Numbered from the stretch's first letter, positions 19,054-28,896 are shown. The stretch is 64,000 bases of DNA from Haemophilus parainfluenzae (GCF_003253005.1 NZ_QEPZ01000002.1:62001-126000); one strand, 5' to 3'. The notes: generated by a model not told the origin, from the letters alone. Numbers and translations: made by a program.

Positions 19054-19202
19054 TTGTCTTGTTTCTTCTGTTTTAAATAATGCTGTATTGTCGCTGATTT
19101 TCAGATTGAGCTCAAATTAAATTGTTTTTCTTTTGTTATCTATAGCTTATTTAGGTGTATGACTCTGTAATTTCTTTTCTTTAAAAATTTTTTGACAAAA
19201 AA

Positions 19203-19235
19203 AAGCAAACGTTTGCGCAAGAAATGGGGTATAAT
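19203..19235 (+). promoter_or_regulatory. purC promoter with PurR-like operator
   Basis: AAGCAAACGTTTGCGC (19203-19218) contains a perfect GCAAACGTTTGC palindrome and is close to the PurR operator consensus. A TATAAT hexamer (19230-19235) lies just downstream, so a bound repressor would cover the -35 region. No good -35 is seen at 17 bp. Confidence 0.8.
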
Positions 19236-19275
19236 ATGTGCCGATTTTTTATTCTTATAATTAAAGGTGCAAGCA

Positions 19276-20136
19276 ATGACACAACTTAGTCTAAAAAAAA
19301 TCTATTCGGGAAAAGTGCGTGATCTTTATGAGATCGATGATAAACGGATGTTAATGGTAGCCAGTGACCGTTTGTCTGCATTTGATGTGATTTTAGATGA
19401 TCCTATCCCAGGCAAAGGTGAAATTCTTACTCAAATTTCCAATTTCTGGTTCAATAAGCTAGCTCATATTATGCCGAATCATTTTACTGGTGATTCACTT
19501 TATGATGTGTTACCAAAAGAAGAAGCTGATTTAGTAAAAGATCGCGCAGTGGTTTGTAAACGTTTGAAACCAATAAAAATTGAATCTATCGTACGTGGTT
19601 ATTTAACAGGTAGCGGGCTAAAAGATTATAAGCAAACGGGCACCATTTGTGGTTTGAAATTACCGGAAGGATTAGTCGAAGCAAGCAAATTACCTGAACC
19701 AATTTTTACGCCATCAAGTAAAGAAGAAGTGGGTAATCACGATATTAATATTAGCTATGAGGAATGTGAAAAAGCTATTGGTTCAGAATTAGCGGCTCAA
19801 GTCAGAGAAAAAGCCATTGCACTTTATACTGAGGCTGCCAAATATGCGCTGACTAAAGGTATTATTATTTGTGATACTAAATTTGAATTTGGTTTAGATG
19901 AAAATGGCACACTCACTTTAATGGATGAGGTATTGACACCGGATTCTAGCCGTTTTTGGTCAGTTGATACTTATAAAGAAGGCACAAATCCGCCATCATT
20001 TGATAAGCAATTTGTACGAGATTGGTTAGAACAAAGTGGTTGGAATAAACAACCACCAGCACCGAAAGTACCAAAAGAAGTGATTGAAAAAACAGTGGCT
20101 AAATATCAAGAGGCGTTGGATTTATTAACAAAATAA
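19276..20136 (+). CDS. purC: SAICAR synthetase
   Basis: 286 residues; ATP-dependent coupling of aspartate to CAIR in purine synthesis. Recognised by [37 protein letters not shown] (in parts), [23 protein letters not shown], and [15 protein letters not shown] 19276 is six bases after AAAGGTG; the GTG at 19267 overlaps the RBS. It is longer than the 237-residue E. coli enzyme, as in other species with the longer PurC type. Upstream operator suggests PurR repression. A terminator follows directly, so it is monocistronic. Confidence 0.97.
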   Translation: MTQLSLKKIYSGKVRDLYEIDDKRMLMVASDRLSAFDVILDDPIPGKGEILTQISNFWFNKLAHIMPNHFTGDSLYDVLPKEEADLVKDRAVVCKRLKPIKIESIVRGYLTGSGLKDYKQTGTICGLKLPEGLVEASKLPEPIFTPSSKEEVGNHDINISYEECEKAIGSELAAQVREKAIALYTEAAKYALTKGIIICDTKFEFGLDENGTLTLMDEVLTPDSSRFWSVDTYKEGTNPPSFDKQFVRDWLEQSGWNKQPPAPKVPKEVIEKTVAKYQEALDLLTK

Positions 20137-20147
20137 CATTAACAAAC

Positions 20148-20180
20148 TCCCTGCTATGTTTTAGAATAGCAGGGATTTTT
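20148..20180 (+). terminator. Terminator of purC
   Basis: TCCCTGCTAT and ATAGCAGGGA (20148-20175) with an 8-base loop, followed by TTTTT. Confidence 0.88.
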
Positions 20181-20208
20181 ATGGATAAAATGTTGTGAAT
20201 AAAAGAGT

Positions 20209-21039
20209 ATGAAATCTGTTGCGATAGTAGGTTTAGGTTGGTTAGGCTTACCATTGGCGCTGCACTTAAAAGAGCTTGGTTGGTATGTAAAAGGATCCAA
20301 ACAATCCCCTGAGGATGCTCAAAAATTGCATCAGCTAGGCATTGAAACTTATCCTTTTTCGCTTTCTGACGAAATGACGAGTTTATCAGACAATATTTGC
20401 CCTCTTTTTAATGTAGATGCTCTTATTATCACCTTACCACCTAGCCGTTTTTCTTCTCAACAGTATTGTGAATATCTTGCTTTTTTAGCCAATCAAGCAA
20501 AGAAACAAGGTGTACAACATGTACTTTTTACCAGTTCAACTTCTGTTTTTCCTGATATTTCGGGGCAATTTGATGAAGGTTCTCAACTTTCAGCTGAAAC
20601 AGAAATGGGTAAAACACTGATACAAGCAGAGCAGTGCTTGTTCCAATCAGGAATATCGCATTGCGATATTCTTCGACTTGCAGGATTAATTGGTAAACAA
20701 CGCCATCCGGTTAAATTCTTAGCAGGAAAACGCAATTTAAAACAGGGCAATTCACCTGTTAATTTGGTGCATCTTGAGGATTGCATTCAAGCTATTACTG
20801 CTTTACTCATGAATCCAAATGGATTGCGAACTTACCATCTTTGCGCGCCAATTCATCCTACGCGAGCAGAATATTACACAAAAGCAGCGGTATTTTATGA
20901 TTTATCCATACCACAATTTGAATGTAGTGATTCGGATCAGAAACGAATCATTATGGCAGATAAAATTTGTCGAGATTTAGGCTTCGCTTATCGTTATCCA
21001 AATCCCGATGATATGTTAGAAAAGCGCAGTGATTTTTGA
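20209..21039 (+). CDS. yeeZ: NAD(P)-binding epimerase/dehydratase-like protein YeeZ
   Basis: 276 residues, resembling E. coli YeeZ (274 aa). The N-terminal Rossmann motif is VAIVGLGWLGLPLALHL (GxGxxG); ALIITLPPSR, HVLFTSSTSVFPD, CDILRLAGLIG and VNLVHLEDCIQAI follow the extended-SDR pattern, but the usual YxxxK catalytic pair is not evident. Substrate unknown. It stands alone between the purC terminator and argG; its stop overlaps an uptake signal (21039-21047), 51 bp before argG, so readthrough into argG is possible. Confidence 0.85.
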   Translation: MKSVAIVGLGWLGLPLALHLKELGWYVKGSKQSPEDAQKLHQLGIETYPFSLSDEMTSLSDNICPLFNVDALIITLPPSRFSSQQYCEYLAFLANQAKKQGVQHVLFTSSTSVFPDISGQFDEGSQLSAETEMGKTLIQAEQCLFQSGISHCDILRLAGLIGKQRHPVKFLAGKRNLKQGNSPVNLVHLEDCIQAITALLMNPNGLRTYHLCAPIHPTRAEYYTKAAVFYDLSIPQFECSDSDQKRIIMADKICRDLGFAYRYPNPDDMLEKRSDF

Positions 21040-21087
21040 CCGCACTTTTTAAAGACTCACTCACCATAACCACAATGAAGGAAATAA

Positions 21088-22425
<1,338 letters not shown>

Positions 22426-22460
22426 TTTTCTCCTTTAAATATAAAAAGTGCGGTTGATTT

Positions 22461-22763
22461 TGATCTGCACCCCAAAAAGTTAGACTGTCATTTAAAGGAT
22501 TGTTTTCGGTATTGTATCGGACTCAGTCCTTTTAATTTTAGTTGAATCTGTCGGTGATTATAGTAATCCCAATAATCCCTGGCGGCATCAACTATCTCTT
22601 CTTTTGTTTTAAATTCCCGACCATAAAAACATTCTGTTTTTAATCGTCCAAAGAAACTTTCCATTGCGGCGTTATTTAAGCAATTCCCTTTTCTCGACAT
22701 ACTTTGAATGATGCCATGTTCAGCCAAGATTCGACGATAAGCTAGCATTTGATATTGCCAGCC
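22461..22763 (-). pseudogene. IS3-family (IS150-like) transposase, C-terminal remnant
   Basis: The minus strand encodes [18 protein letters not shown] then SRKGNCLNNAAMESFFGRLK and the end LSPIQYRKQSFK: the last ~90 residues of an IS3-family OrfB integrase, including the catalytic Glu (AMESFFGRLK). The aspartates of the DDE triad, OrfA and the frameshift window are missing. The stop at 22488 is followed by the IS right terminal repeat. Homology stops near 22763, where purA sequence begins in the other orientation, so the IS was cut by deletion or recombination. Confidence 0.9.
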
Positions 22764-23381
22764 TATGTTGGATATCGACCAGGGTACTTATCCGTATGTA
22801 ACCAGCTCAAACACAACGGCTGGTGGTGTTGCAACAGGTTCTGGTTTTGGCCCGCGTAATCTTGATTATGTACTTGGTATCATCAAAGCTTACTGTACTC
22901 GTGTAGGTGGTGGCCTATTCACAACAGAATTATTTGATGATGTGGGGGCTGAAATTGCGCGTAAAGGTAACGAATTTTGTGCGGTAACAGGCCCATCTAC
23001 GTCGTTGTGGTTGGTTCTATGCCGTAGCTATTCGTCGTGCAATCCAACTTAACTCTATTTCTGGTTTTTGTATGACTAAACTAGACGTATTGATGGTTTT
23101 GATGAAGTAAAATCTGTGTTGCATACAAAATGCCAAATGGTGAAATCGTTGAATATACACCATTATCAGCGAAAGATTGGGAAGGGGTAGAACCAATTTA
23201 TGAAACATTATCGAGTTGGAAAGAAAATACCTTCCGTATTACAGATGTAAATAAATTACCACAAAACTGCATTAACTATATTAAACGTATTGAAGAAGTA
23301 ACTAGGGTACCAATTGATATTCTTTCAACAGGCCCTGATCGTGTAGAAACCATGATTTTACGTTATCCTTTCGCAGCTTAA
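22764..23381 (+). pseudogene. purA: purA 3' fragment, frameshifted
   Basis: Remnant of adenylosuccinate synthetase. It begins inside the gene at [20 protein letters not shown] and runs to the true C-terminus ([17 protein letters not shown]). The first ~220 codons are replaced by IS sequence. At least three frame breaks are visible: an indel after NEFCAVTG (near 23000, where the GRPRRCGWFD-type segment is scrambled), a missing base in the LDVLDGF segment (~23090), and one in the EVKICVAY segment (~23112). An intact purA must exist elsewhere if the cell makes AMP de novo; this copy cannot work. Confidence 0.9.
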
Positions 23382-23399
23382 TTTCTTCTCAGTTTTCGA

Positions 23400-23427
23400 C
23401 CGCACTTAAAAAGTGCGGGCTTTTTTT
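23400..23427 (+). terminator. Former purA terminator (uptake-signal dyad)
   Basis: CCGCACTT (23400-23407) and AAGTGCGG (23411-23418) form a stem, followed by GCTTTTTTT. Only the left arm is an exact uptake signal (23399-23407). Confidence 0.8.
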
Positions 23428-23449
23428 ATCTTATTTTTATATCAAACTA

Positions 23450-23485
23450 AAAGGGCTAAGTCCTATTTACAGAACTTAGCCCTTT
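23450..23485 (-). terminator. Terminator of the autotransporter gene
   Basis: AAAGGGCTAAGT (23450-23461) and ACTTAGCCCTTT (23474-23485) make a perfect 12-bp stem; on the minus strand it ends in TTTTAG. It lies 28 bp after the adhesin stop codon. Confidence 0.85.
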
Positions 23486-23513
23486 AATTTATTCACTATA
23501 AAGTGCAGTTAGA

Positions 23514-26500
23514 TTACCAGAAGTATCCTACTGCTGCACCACTGGTCACTTCACCTTGAGTGTTAGCACCCATTGAGAAACGAATACCGTATTTACCGTT
23601 ATCAGAAATACGAGAGTAACCTACTGCTACGGCAGATTGGTTTTTATGTTGACCAACACCTGCAGTTGCCACAGATTGACCCGGTTTATGCGGCTGTAAC
23701 AAGTTTGCCATCGCTGCAGAAGTCGCCATGCCCGCATTCATACGGTTGCCTAATTTATTAATTTGGCCCTGTAATTTATTGCCCATCGCATGTAACTGGC
23801 TACCATTTACCGCATCTTTTGAAGTTGCTGAAATTTCACCTGGTGCTACGCCTGTAATCTTAGTTGGTGCGCCTGTCGCTGTACCAACATGGATATTTCC
23901 ACCATTGTTAGTAATCTTAGGACCGTTATTACCAAACTGAACGCTATCAAAGGTTACATTAGAAGCAGTTGCGTAAGTCACTTTACCGTTAGACTCTTGT
24001 TTCACGGTCATATTTTTACCTGCAACCATTTCAACTTTTTTACCTGGATTGATCATTTCTGGTTTACCTGAAATTTTCTTACCGCCATTTGCTGAAGTAG
24101 TTAATGTAAAGCCTGACTTGTTAATTGCATTTGCTACATCTTGTGCAGTCGCCACTTTATTTTCAGCATCTGCAACTGGGCCTTGAACGCTACCATCATC
24201 GTTATTGGTAATCTTACCAGTATCAATGTCAAACTTCACGTTACTTGTTGTGCCGTTTGGCGTGGTTTTTACCACAGCTTTGGTACCTTTGCCATCTACA
24301 AAGTTTACAGTGTCATAAGGTTTTACAAAATCCTTCGCTTCACCATTGTTTTGTAAATTCCAACCTGCATTCAACACATCAGATACGGTCGCTGCATTGT
24401 TTTTAACTTTATCAGCGTCTTCATCTGTTGGTGCAGCCTGATTCAATGTAGGGTTATTACCATTCTTAGTTTCAGGCAAGTTAGATTTCACATTACCTAA
24501 TGTCGTTGGTGCACCAATTTCATTAGGTGCAGCAGCAGGATTAACCATATTAGTAGTTAAGTCCGCAGGTGCAACTTCTGTTGTAGTTGGATTACCTTTA
24601 TCATCAACAGTAAAGTATTTATCACCCACTTTAGTCACTGGTGTACCATTCTTATCAGTATATTGTACTGGTAAGCCTGTCACATCCACTTTTACTGTCG
24701 TGGTAGTTACTTTATTGCCATCTTTATCAACAGATTCTTTCGTTGCTAACTTCACTTTCGTGTTGTTGCCGTCTGCAAAACGAAGTTCATCATCAGGATT
24801 CACTTTTTCATCTTCATCTTTGAAGTCTGCAGCAGATAATGTTTCTTTTTGCTTACCTACAACAAAACCAGATTTTTGAATCGCAGTTGCAACTTTATTA
24901 CCTGTTACATAACCATCACCCGCATTAGTTGGGGTTGTACCCACGTCAGGAGTTACTGGATTTGCCTTGGCGTTTGGCTTGCCAGTTTTCGGATCAATAT
25001 CTGCTGTATTGTAATATTGGTCTCCTACTTTGGTTACTGGAGTATCTTTTCCATTGACTTTAGCAGTAAATTCATTTGGTTTAACTACTTCACCATCTTT
25101 AACACCAATAGTAATTTCGCGAATACCATCGTCAGTTGTTTTACCTGTTACAGAAATACCTGGACCGGCTTTAAAATCAACATGATTTGCATTCTTCACA
25201 TCAGCAATATACCCATTGCCATCTTTAGTTGAAACAACCCAGCCCATATTTTGTAAATCACCCACTGTCGCAGCAGCATTTGAATTCACATTCGGAGAAT
25301 TTAAGTCAACTAAATTAACATTTGGTGCAGTTGTTACTGGCGCTTTATTTAATGATGAAGCTACACCTGTAATTTGAGTAGGTTTACCATCAGTAGAGGT
25401 TACATTTAACGCAGTTGTTGGTTGTTTTCCATCAACATTGTTAGTAGCCGGCTTAGCCGCTTCGGTTTTAAACTCAACTGGTGATTTACCGTCTTCTTTG
25501 TTACCAACTTTTACTGTATTAAATTCAACATCGTCTTTTGTTGCATAGGTAATATTACCGTTTGCTTCATGCTTAACGGTCATGTTTTTACCCGCTTTCA
25601 TCGTTACTGTTGAACCTGGTTTGATTAACTCACCATCTGTCTTCAGAGTTGCATCGGTGGTTTCATTTTTACCATCAGTTTCATCTGCTTTTAATGTAAA
25701 GCCTGAATTGTTAATCATATTAGCAACATTACCTGCAGTTACTAATTTATCACCACTTGTAGGAGCGTCAACTTTGCCTCCTGTCGATGTTAAAGTTTCA
25801 GTTTCTGGTTTTGGTTGTTTTACATCGACTGTAATAGTGCGAATACCATTTTCATCAGTTTTACCAGATACCGTTGCTGCGCCAGTGCCAATGAATTTCA
25901 CCTCGTTCGCATTTTTTACTGTATCTTTGTATGCTTTATCTAAAGCATCAGTTGTTTTATCCGAAGATACAACCCATCCCATGTTTTGTAAATCACCAAC
26001 TGTCGCCGCTGCATTTTTATTTACAGGAGCATCCTTAGTACCAACTAAATCAACTAAGTTTGGCTTATCAGCATCTGCTGTTGGAGAACCATCAGGAGTT
26101 GTTGTTACTGGCGTAGTATTTAATGCAGACTTCACTCCAGTAATGTTCTTATCACCTAAATCCACACCATTAGGATTAAAAGTCATAGTGGTTCCCTTTC
26201 CACCAATACTTGTAATATCGGTTAGCTCAGGGTTTAAAGAATAAGTAAAGTTTTTACCATCTTGTTTTAACTTGATGTTTTTACCAGCTTTAAATGTGAC
26301 TTTATCACCAGCTTTTACTTGTTCTTCTGTTGTTGTATTGCCGTCAGCAAACTCACCGCCATCAATAGCACCTGTTGCTTTCCAGAAAGCATTATTAATT
26401 GCATTAGCTACATCGCCTACACTTGCAACTTTATTTTCATCGCCTTTATTAGGGGCTACCTGACCAGATTTTTTATCACCCTCATCTTGGGTTACAGGTG

Positions 26501-28667
26501 TTATACCACCAGTATTTACTTTAATGCCATCGTCACCAACAGTAATACTATTATCTGCTGCTTTAACATCATATTTAATATGACTTACTTTATTACCAGT
26601 ATCTGTAGTGACATTAACGCTAGTGCCTTTACCATCAATAAAATCAACAGTGTCATAAGGTTTAACAAAATCACGTGCTTCACCTTTTTCTGTTAAGTTC
26701 CAACCAGCATTCAATACATCGCCTACAGTTGCCGCATTTGAGGTATTAGGTGCATCAGCTCCCTCTGGTAATGTACCTGAAGTTGTAGGGGCTGTAGAGC
26801 CATTTTTTGCACCAGGTAAGTTACCTGCGATATTAGCCAATGCCATAGGTGTTGTAGTGTTATTACCAGCATTATTCATTGAGGCAATTACATCACCGGC
26901 TGCTACAGGTTGAACTCCTGTTTTTGGTTGACCTTTATCATCTAAGTCAGTTGTTTTATAGAAGTTATCGCCAACTTTAACCAACTTGTCACCAGCTTTA
27001 TTGGTATACACTACAGGCTCTTGTTTATTTTCAACACGATCCATCAATGCATATAACTGAGAACCATTGATTGCATCTGTAGAAGTTGGGGTAACAGCAC
27101 CTGCGGCTAAGTTTTTAATTTGGCGCTCTTTACCAGCCTGACCAATACTTACATAGTGACCAGCATCAGCAGGTTTCCCAACAAAACCAGAATAAGTAAA
27201 GTTAGGACCAGCAATAGTACGAACTGTTGCATCATTTACAGTTTGAACTGCATGAGATGCACCCGTTGTTCCAACAACTTCTGTTGAGTTCGCGCCCAAT
27301 ACAACTGAATTTTCTGTTGTTAATTTAGTAATATTCGCACCTAATGCTACGGAATTCGCACCGCTTACATTTGAGCTAGTACCCACTGCGATGGCGTTTT
27401 CAGCCGTTGCTTGTGTGTTTTTACCTTGTGCAATAGATGCAACACCTTTTGCACGTGCTGTATTACCAAAAGCAAGGGCACTTTCGTCTGTTGCTTGTGA
27501 TTGGTTACCAATAGCTATAGCATTTGTTGCATCACGTGTAGTAACAGAAGATAAACGCTGAAGATCAGCATCGATACGTCTAATCGCTAAATCCAAACGT
27601 TCTACAGCTGCTTTTGCAGCAGATAATTGAAATTTATTTTCCGCGGTAGGATTAGCCTCTGCTGCAGCTGTTTTATCCAGTAAGCGTTGGTCAGCATTCA
27701 CTTTATGTGCCTCAATTGACGTTTTCTTCGCTTTTAAAGCATTTATGTCCGCTTGAGTATGACCACCTGCAATAGCAGCATGACCAATTGCAATACTGTT
27801 ATCTTTAATCGCTGCAGAATTGGTACCCATTGCAATAGAATCGTTACCTTTTGAGGTTGTTGATTGTGTACCAATCGCGACACTACTTCTTGAACGTGCG
27901 CCAGCCTCAGCACCAATAGAAACTAAATTTCCACCAGTTGCTTCTGCTGTTTGATACGTTTTACCGCCACCGCCATTACCAGCAACCTCTCGATCATATA
28001 ATAATGATGCAGCTCCAGATAATTGACCAATTGCTACAGAACCAGTTTGATCGGCAAAAGAAATTGCCCCCATAGCAACCCCACCATCTGCAGTACCACT
28101 CACTCGTGAAAATGCACCGATTGAAATACCGCTATTTTTAACAGCCTTCCAACCAGTTGCATCCCCAATATCAGAACTCGTACCTACACCAATAGACACT
28201 GAAGGACCAGAAACTTGTGCACCATAACCAACAGCAGTAGCAAAAGAATCTTGGCCTCCGCCACCACTTCTAACTCGGTTTCCGATTAACGTATCACCAG
28301 CACGACCACCTGAATTACCGGTCATATCATTACCAATAGCGACAAACTCATCACCAATTGCTGACGGAACACGGCCATTACCAATATAAATAACGTTTTT
28401 AGGTGTAGTTGGGTCGGTAGATTGAGCAGTAAAACTATTTTGATTATTCGTTAAAATTGCAAGATTACCATCTGTTTTGCTTACTGCGGTAATAGTTGAA
28501 GATGCAGCCATAGCATCCATTGAAAGCGCAGTCCCTGCAACTAAAGAAAGTGCGGCTAATTTTGACATTGTTTTCGATTTAGTTTTGCCTTTTGCTGAAG
28601 CCAGTTCAGAAACCGCTACCCAAGATTGCGTTGCGTGATTCCAGATCACACGGAAAATTTTGTTCAT
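23514..28667 (-). CDS. Trimeric autotransporter adhesin (YadA/Hia type)
   Basis: 1,717 residues. The start MNKIFRVIWNHATQSWVAVS is a classic extended signal peptide, cleavage likely after AMA near residue 54. About 90-460 is a YadA-like head rich in xSIAIGxxA/SVALG repeats, interrupted at about 302-375 by a charged helical insertion. A neck (DAINGSQLYAL, ~532-541) leads to a long stalk (~545-1620) of repeated modules: ATVGDLQNMGWVVS twice, VLNAGWNL...DFVKPYDTV twice, TPVTKVGDxY variants, and FTLKAD/FTLTTS blocks typical of Trp-ring/KG-type domains. The C-terminal anchor (~1635-1717) includes DAVNGSQLHAMGNKL and ends AAVGYFW, the outer-membrane barrel. It should form a trimeric surface adhesin; the ligand is unknown. 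No exact uptake signal occurs in its 5.1 kb, and it lies within the IS-bounded island. Confidence 0.93.
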   Translation of the reverse strand: MNKIFRVIWNHATQSWVAVSELASAKGKTKSKTMSKLAALSLVAGTALSMDAMAASSTITAVSKTDGNLAILTNNQNSFTAQSTDPTTPKNVIYIGNGRVPSAIGDEFVAIGNDMTGNSGGRAGDTLIGNRVRSGGGGQDSFATAVGYGAQVSGPSVSIGVGTSSDIGDATGWKAVKNSGISIGAFSRVSGTADGGVAMGAISFADQTGSVAIGQLSGAASLLYDREVAGNGGGGKTYQTAEATGGNLVSIGAEAGARSRSSVAIGTQSTTSKGNDSIAMGTNSAAIKDNSIAIGHAAIAGGHTQADINALKAKKTSIEAHKVNADQRLLDKTAAAEANPTAENKFQLSAAKAAVERLDLAIRRIDADLQRLSSVTTRDATNAIAIGNQSQATDESALAFGNTARAKGVASIAQGKNTQATAENAIAVGTSSNVSGANSVALGANITKLTTENSVVLGANSTEVVGTTGASHAVQTVNDATVRTIAGPNFTYSGFVGKPADAGHYVSIGQAGKERQIKNLAAGAVTPTSTDAINGSQLYALMDRVENKQEPVVYTNKAGDKLVKVGDNFYKTTDLDDKGQPKTGVQPVAAGDVIASMNNAGNNTTTPMALANIAGNLPGAKNGSTAPTTSGTLPEGADAPNTSNAATVGDVLNAGWNLTEKGEARDFVKPYDTVDFIDGKGTSVNVTTDTGNKVSHIKYDVKAADNSITVGDDGIKVNTGGITPVTQDEGDKKSGQVAPNKGDENKVASVGDVANAINNAFWKATGAIDGGEFADGNTTTEEQVKAGDKVTFKAGKNIKLKQDGKNFTYSLNPELTDITSIGGKGTTMTFNPNGVDLGDKNITGVKSALNTTPVTTTPDGSPTADADKPNLVDLVGTKDAPVNKNAAATVGDLQNMGWVVSSDKTTDALDKAYKDTVKNANEVKFIGTGAATVSGKTDENGIRTITVDVKQPKPETETLTSTGGKVDAPTSGDKLVTAGNVANMINNSGFTLKADETDGKNETTDATLKTDGELIKPGSTVTMKAGKNMTVKHEANGNITYATKDDVEFNTVKVGNKEDGKSPVEFKTEAAKPATNNVDGKQPTTALNVTSTDGKPTQITGVASSLNKAPVTTAPNVNLVDLNSPNVNSNAAATVGDLQNMGWVVSTKDGNGYIADVKNANHVDFKAGPGISVTGKTTDDGIREITIGVKDGEVVKPNEFTAKVNGKDTPVTKVGDQYYNTADIDPKTGKPNAKANPVTPDVGTTPTNAGDGYVTGNKVATAIQKSGFVVGKQKETLSAADFKDEDEKVNPDDELRFADGNNTKVKLATKESVDKDGNKVTTTTVKVDVTGLPVQYTDKNGTPVTKVGDKYFTVDDKGNPTTTEVAPADLTTNMVNPAAAPNEIGAPTTLGNVKSNLPETKNGNNPTLNQAAPTDEDADKVKNNAATVSDVLNAGWNLQNNGEAKDFVKPYDTVNFVDGKGTKAVVKTTPNGTTSNVKFDIDTGKITNNDDGSVQGPVADAENKVATAQDVANAINKSGFTLTTSANGGKKISGKPEMINPGKKVEMVAGKNMTVKQESNGKVTYATASNVTFDSVQFGNNGPKITNNGGNIHVGTATGAPTKITGVAPGEISATSKDAVNGSQLHAMGNKLQGQINKLGNRMNAGMATSAAMANLLQPHKPGQSVATAGVGQHKNQSAVAVGYSRISDNGKYGIRFSMGANTQGEVTSGAAVGYFW
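27543..27764 (-). other. Helical insertion in the adhesin head
   Basis: Residues ~302-375 of the adhesin (from HTQADINALKAKK to AIRRIDADLQRLSS) are charged and Ala/Leu-rich with heptad-like spacing, between two runs of SIAIG-type head repeats. A coiled-coil outgrowth is likely. Confidence 0.6.
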
Positions 28668-28702
28668 AAAATATTTCCTTTGATTAAAAATGTTGTAAAA
28701 AA

Positions 28703-28733
28703 TAGAGCGACTTATTATTCATAAACCGCTCTA
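28703..28733 (-). promoter_or_regulatory. Leader hairpin of the adhesin mRNA
   Basis: TAGAGCG (28703-28709) and CGCTCTA (28727-28733) can pair 36 bases upstream of the start codon, within the predicted 5' untranslated region. Role unknown. Confidence 0.4.
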
Positions 28734-28753
28734 CACATGAAAAATACGCGTTC

Positions 28754-28794
28754 ATAGTAACAGCGAAAAAATATAAGTCAAGCAATCCCCCCCC
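28754..28794 (-). promoter_or_regulatory. Adhesin promoter with upstream G8 tract
   Basis: Minus strand TTGACT (28781-28776), 16-bp spacer, TACTAT (28759-28754), about 87 bases before the start codon. Five bases upstream of the -35 is a run of eight G (C8 on the plus strand, 28787-28794), the kind of homopolymer whose length varies by slippage. Confidence 0.6.
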
Positions 28795-28795
28795 A

Positions 28796-28828
28796 ATTTA
28801 CATATATTTACATATGTAAACGTTTGCA
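28796..28828. promoter_or_regulatory. Repeats and palindromes upstream of the adhesin promoter
   Basis: ATTTACATAT occurs twice in tandem (28796-28815); TTTACATATGTAAA (28807-28820) is a perfect palindrome, and TGTAAACGTTTGCA (28815-28828) resembles LacI/PurR-family operators. These overlap just upstream of the G8 tract. Possible regulator sites; no regulator is identified. Confidence 0.45.
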
Positions 28829-28871
28829 TGCTATACCCATAAAAAATCTGCATCTCAATTGTTGGTTGTTA

Positions 28872-28896
28872 AGTCCAACTTTTGGGGTGCAGATCA
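28872..28896. repeat. Right terminal inverted repeat of the island
   Basis: Reads, on the minus strand from 28896, TGATCTGCACCCCAAAAGTT then GGACT. It matches the left repeat at 22461-22486 except for one A and one base. No IS coding sequence remains beside it. ATTT follows at 28897-28900. Confidence 0.88.

Larger units (their letters stand above)
22461..28896. mobile_element. 6.4-kb IS-bounded island carrying a trimeric autotransporter
   Basis: Both edges are IS3-family-type terminal inverted repeats starting TGATCTGCACCCCAAAA: 22461-22486 on the left, and the inverse at 28872-28896 on the right (one gap, one mismatch). ATTT directly precedes (22457-22460) and follows (28897-28900) the element, consistent with a 4-bp target duplication. 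Inside are a truncated transposase, a purA fragment and an intact adhesin gene. The joined flanks, AAGTGCGGTTG-ATTT-CGACCGTTCTTT, would form an imperfect uptake-signal hairpin between convergent argG and cysA. Whether it moved as a unit or arose by IS rearrangement is inference; no full transposase remains. Confidence 0.75.

Noticed and set aside
19192-19197. TTGACA as the purC -35 element
   Set aside because: It is 32 bp from the TATAAT hexamer, too far for a sigma-70 promoter.
24849-26696. Long plus-strand reading frames inside the adhesin gene (e.g. 24849-25232, 25582-26244, 26319-26696)
   Set aside because: They are antisense to a well-supported repetitive coding sequence, have low-complexity translations and lack RBS or family similarity.
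24300-26710. Spaced repeats that could suggest a CRISPR array or tandem DNA repeat
   Set aside because: Spacing is irregular and kilobase-scale and the repeats follow the codon frame; they are duplicated stalk domains.
22461-28896. Prophage or integrative conjugative element
   Set aside because: No integrase, phage structural, conjugation or tRNA attachment features; only IS ends, a purA remnant and one adhesin gene.
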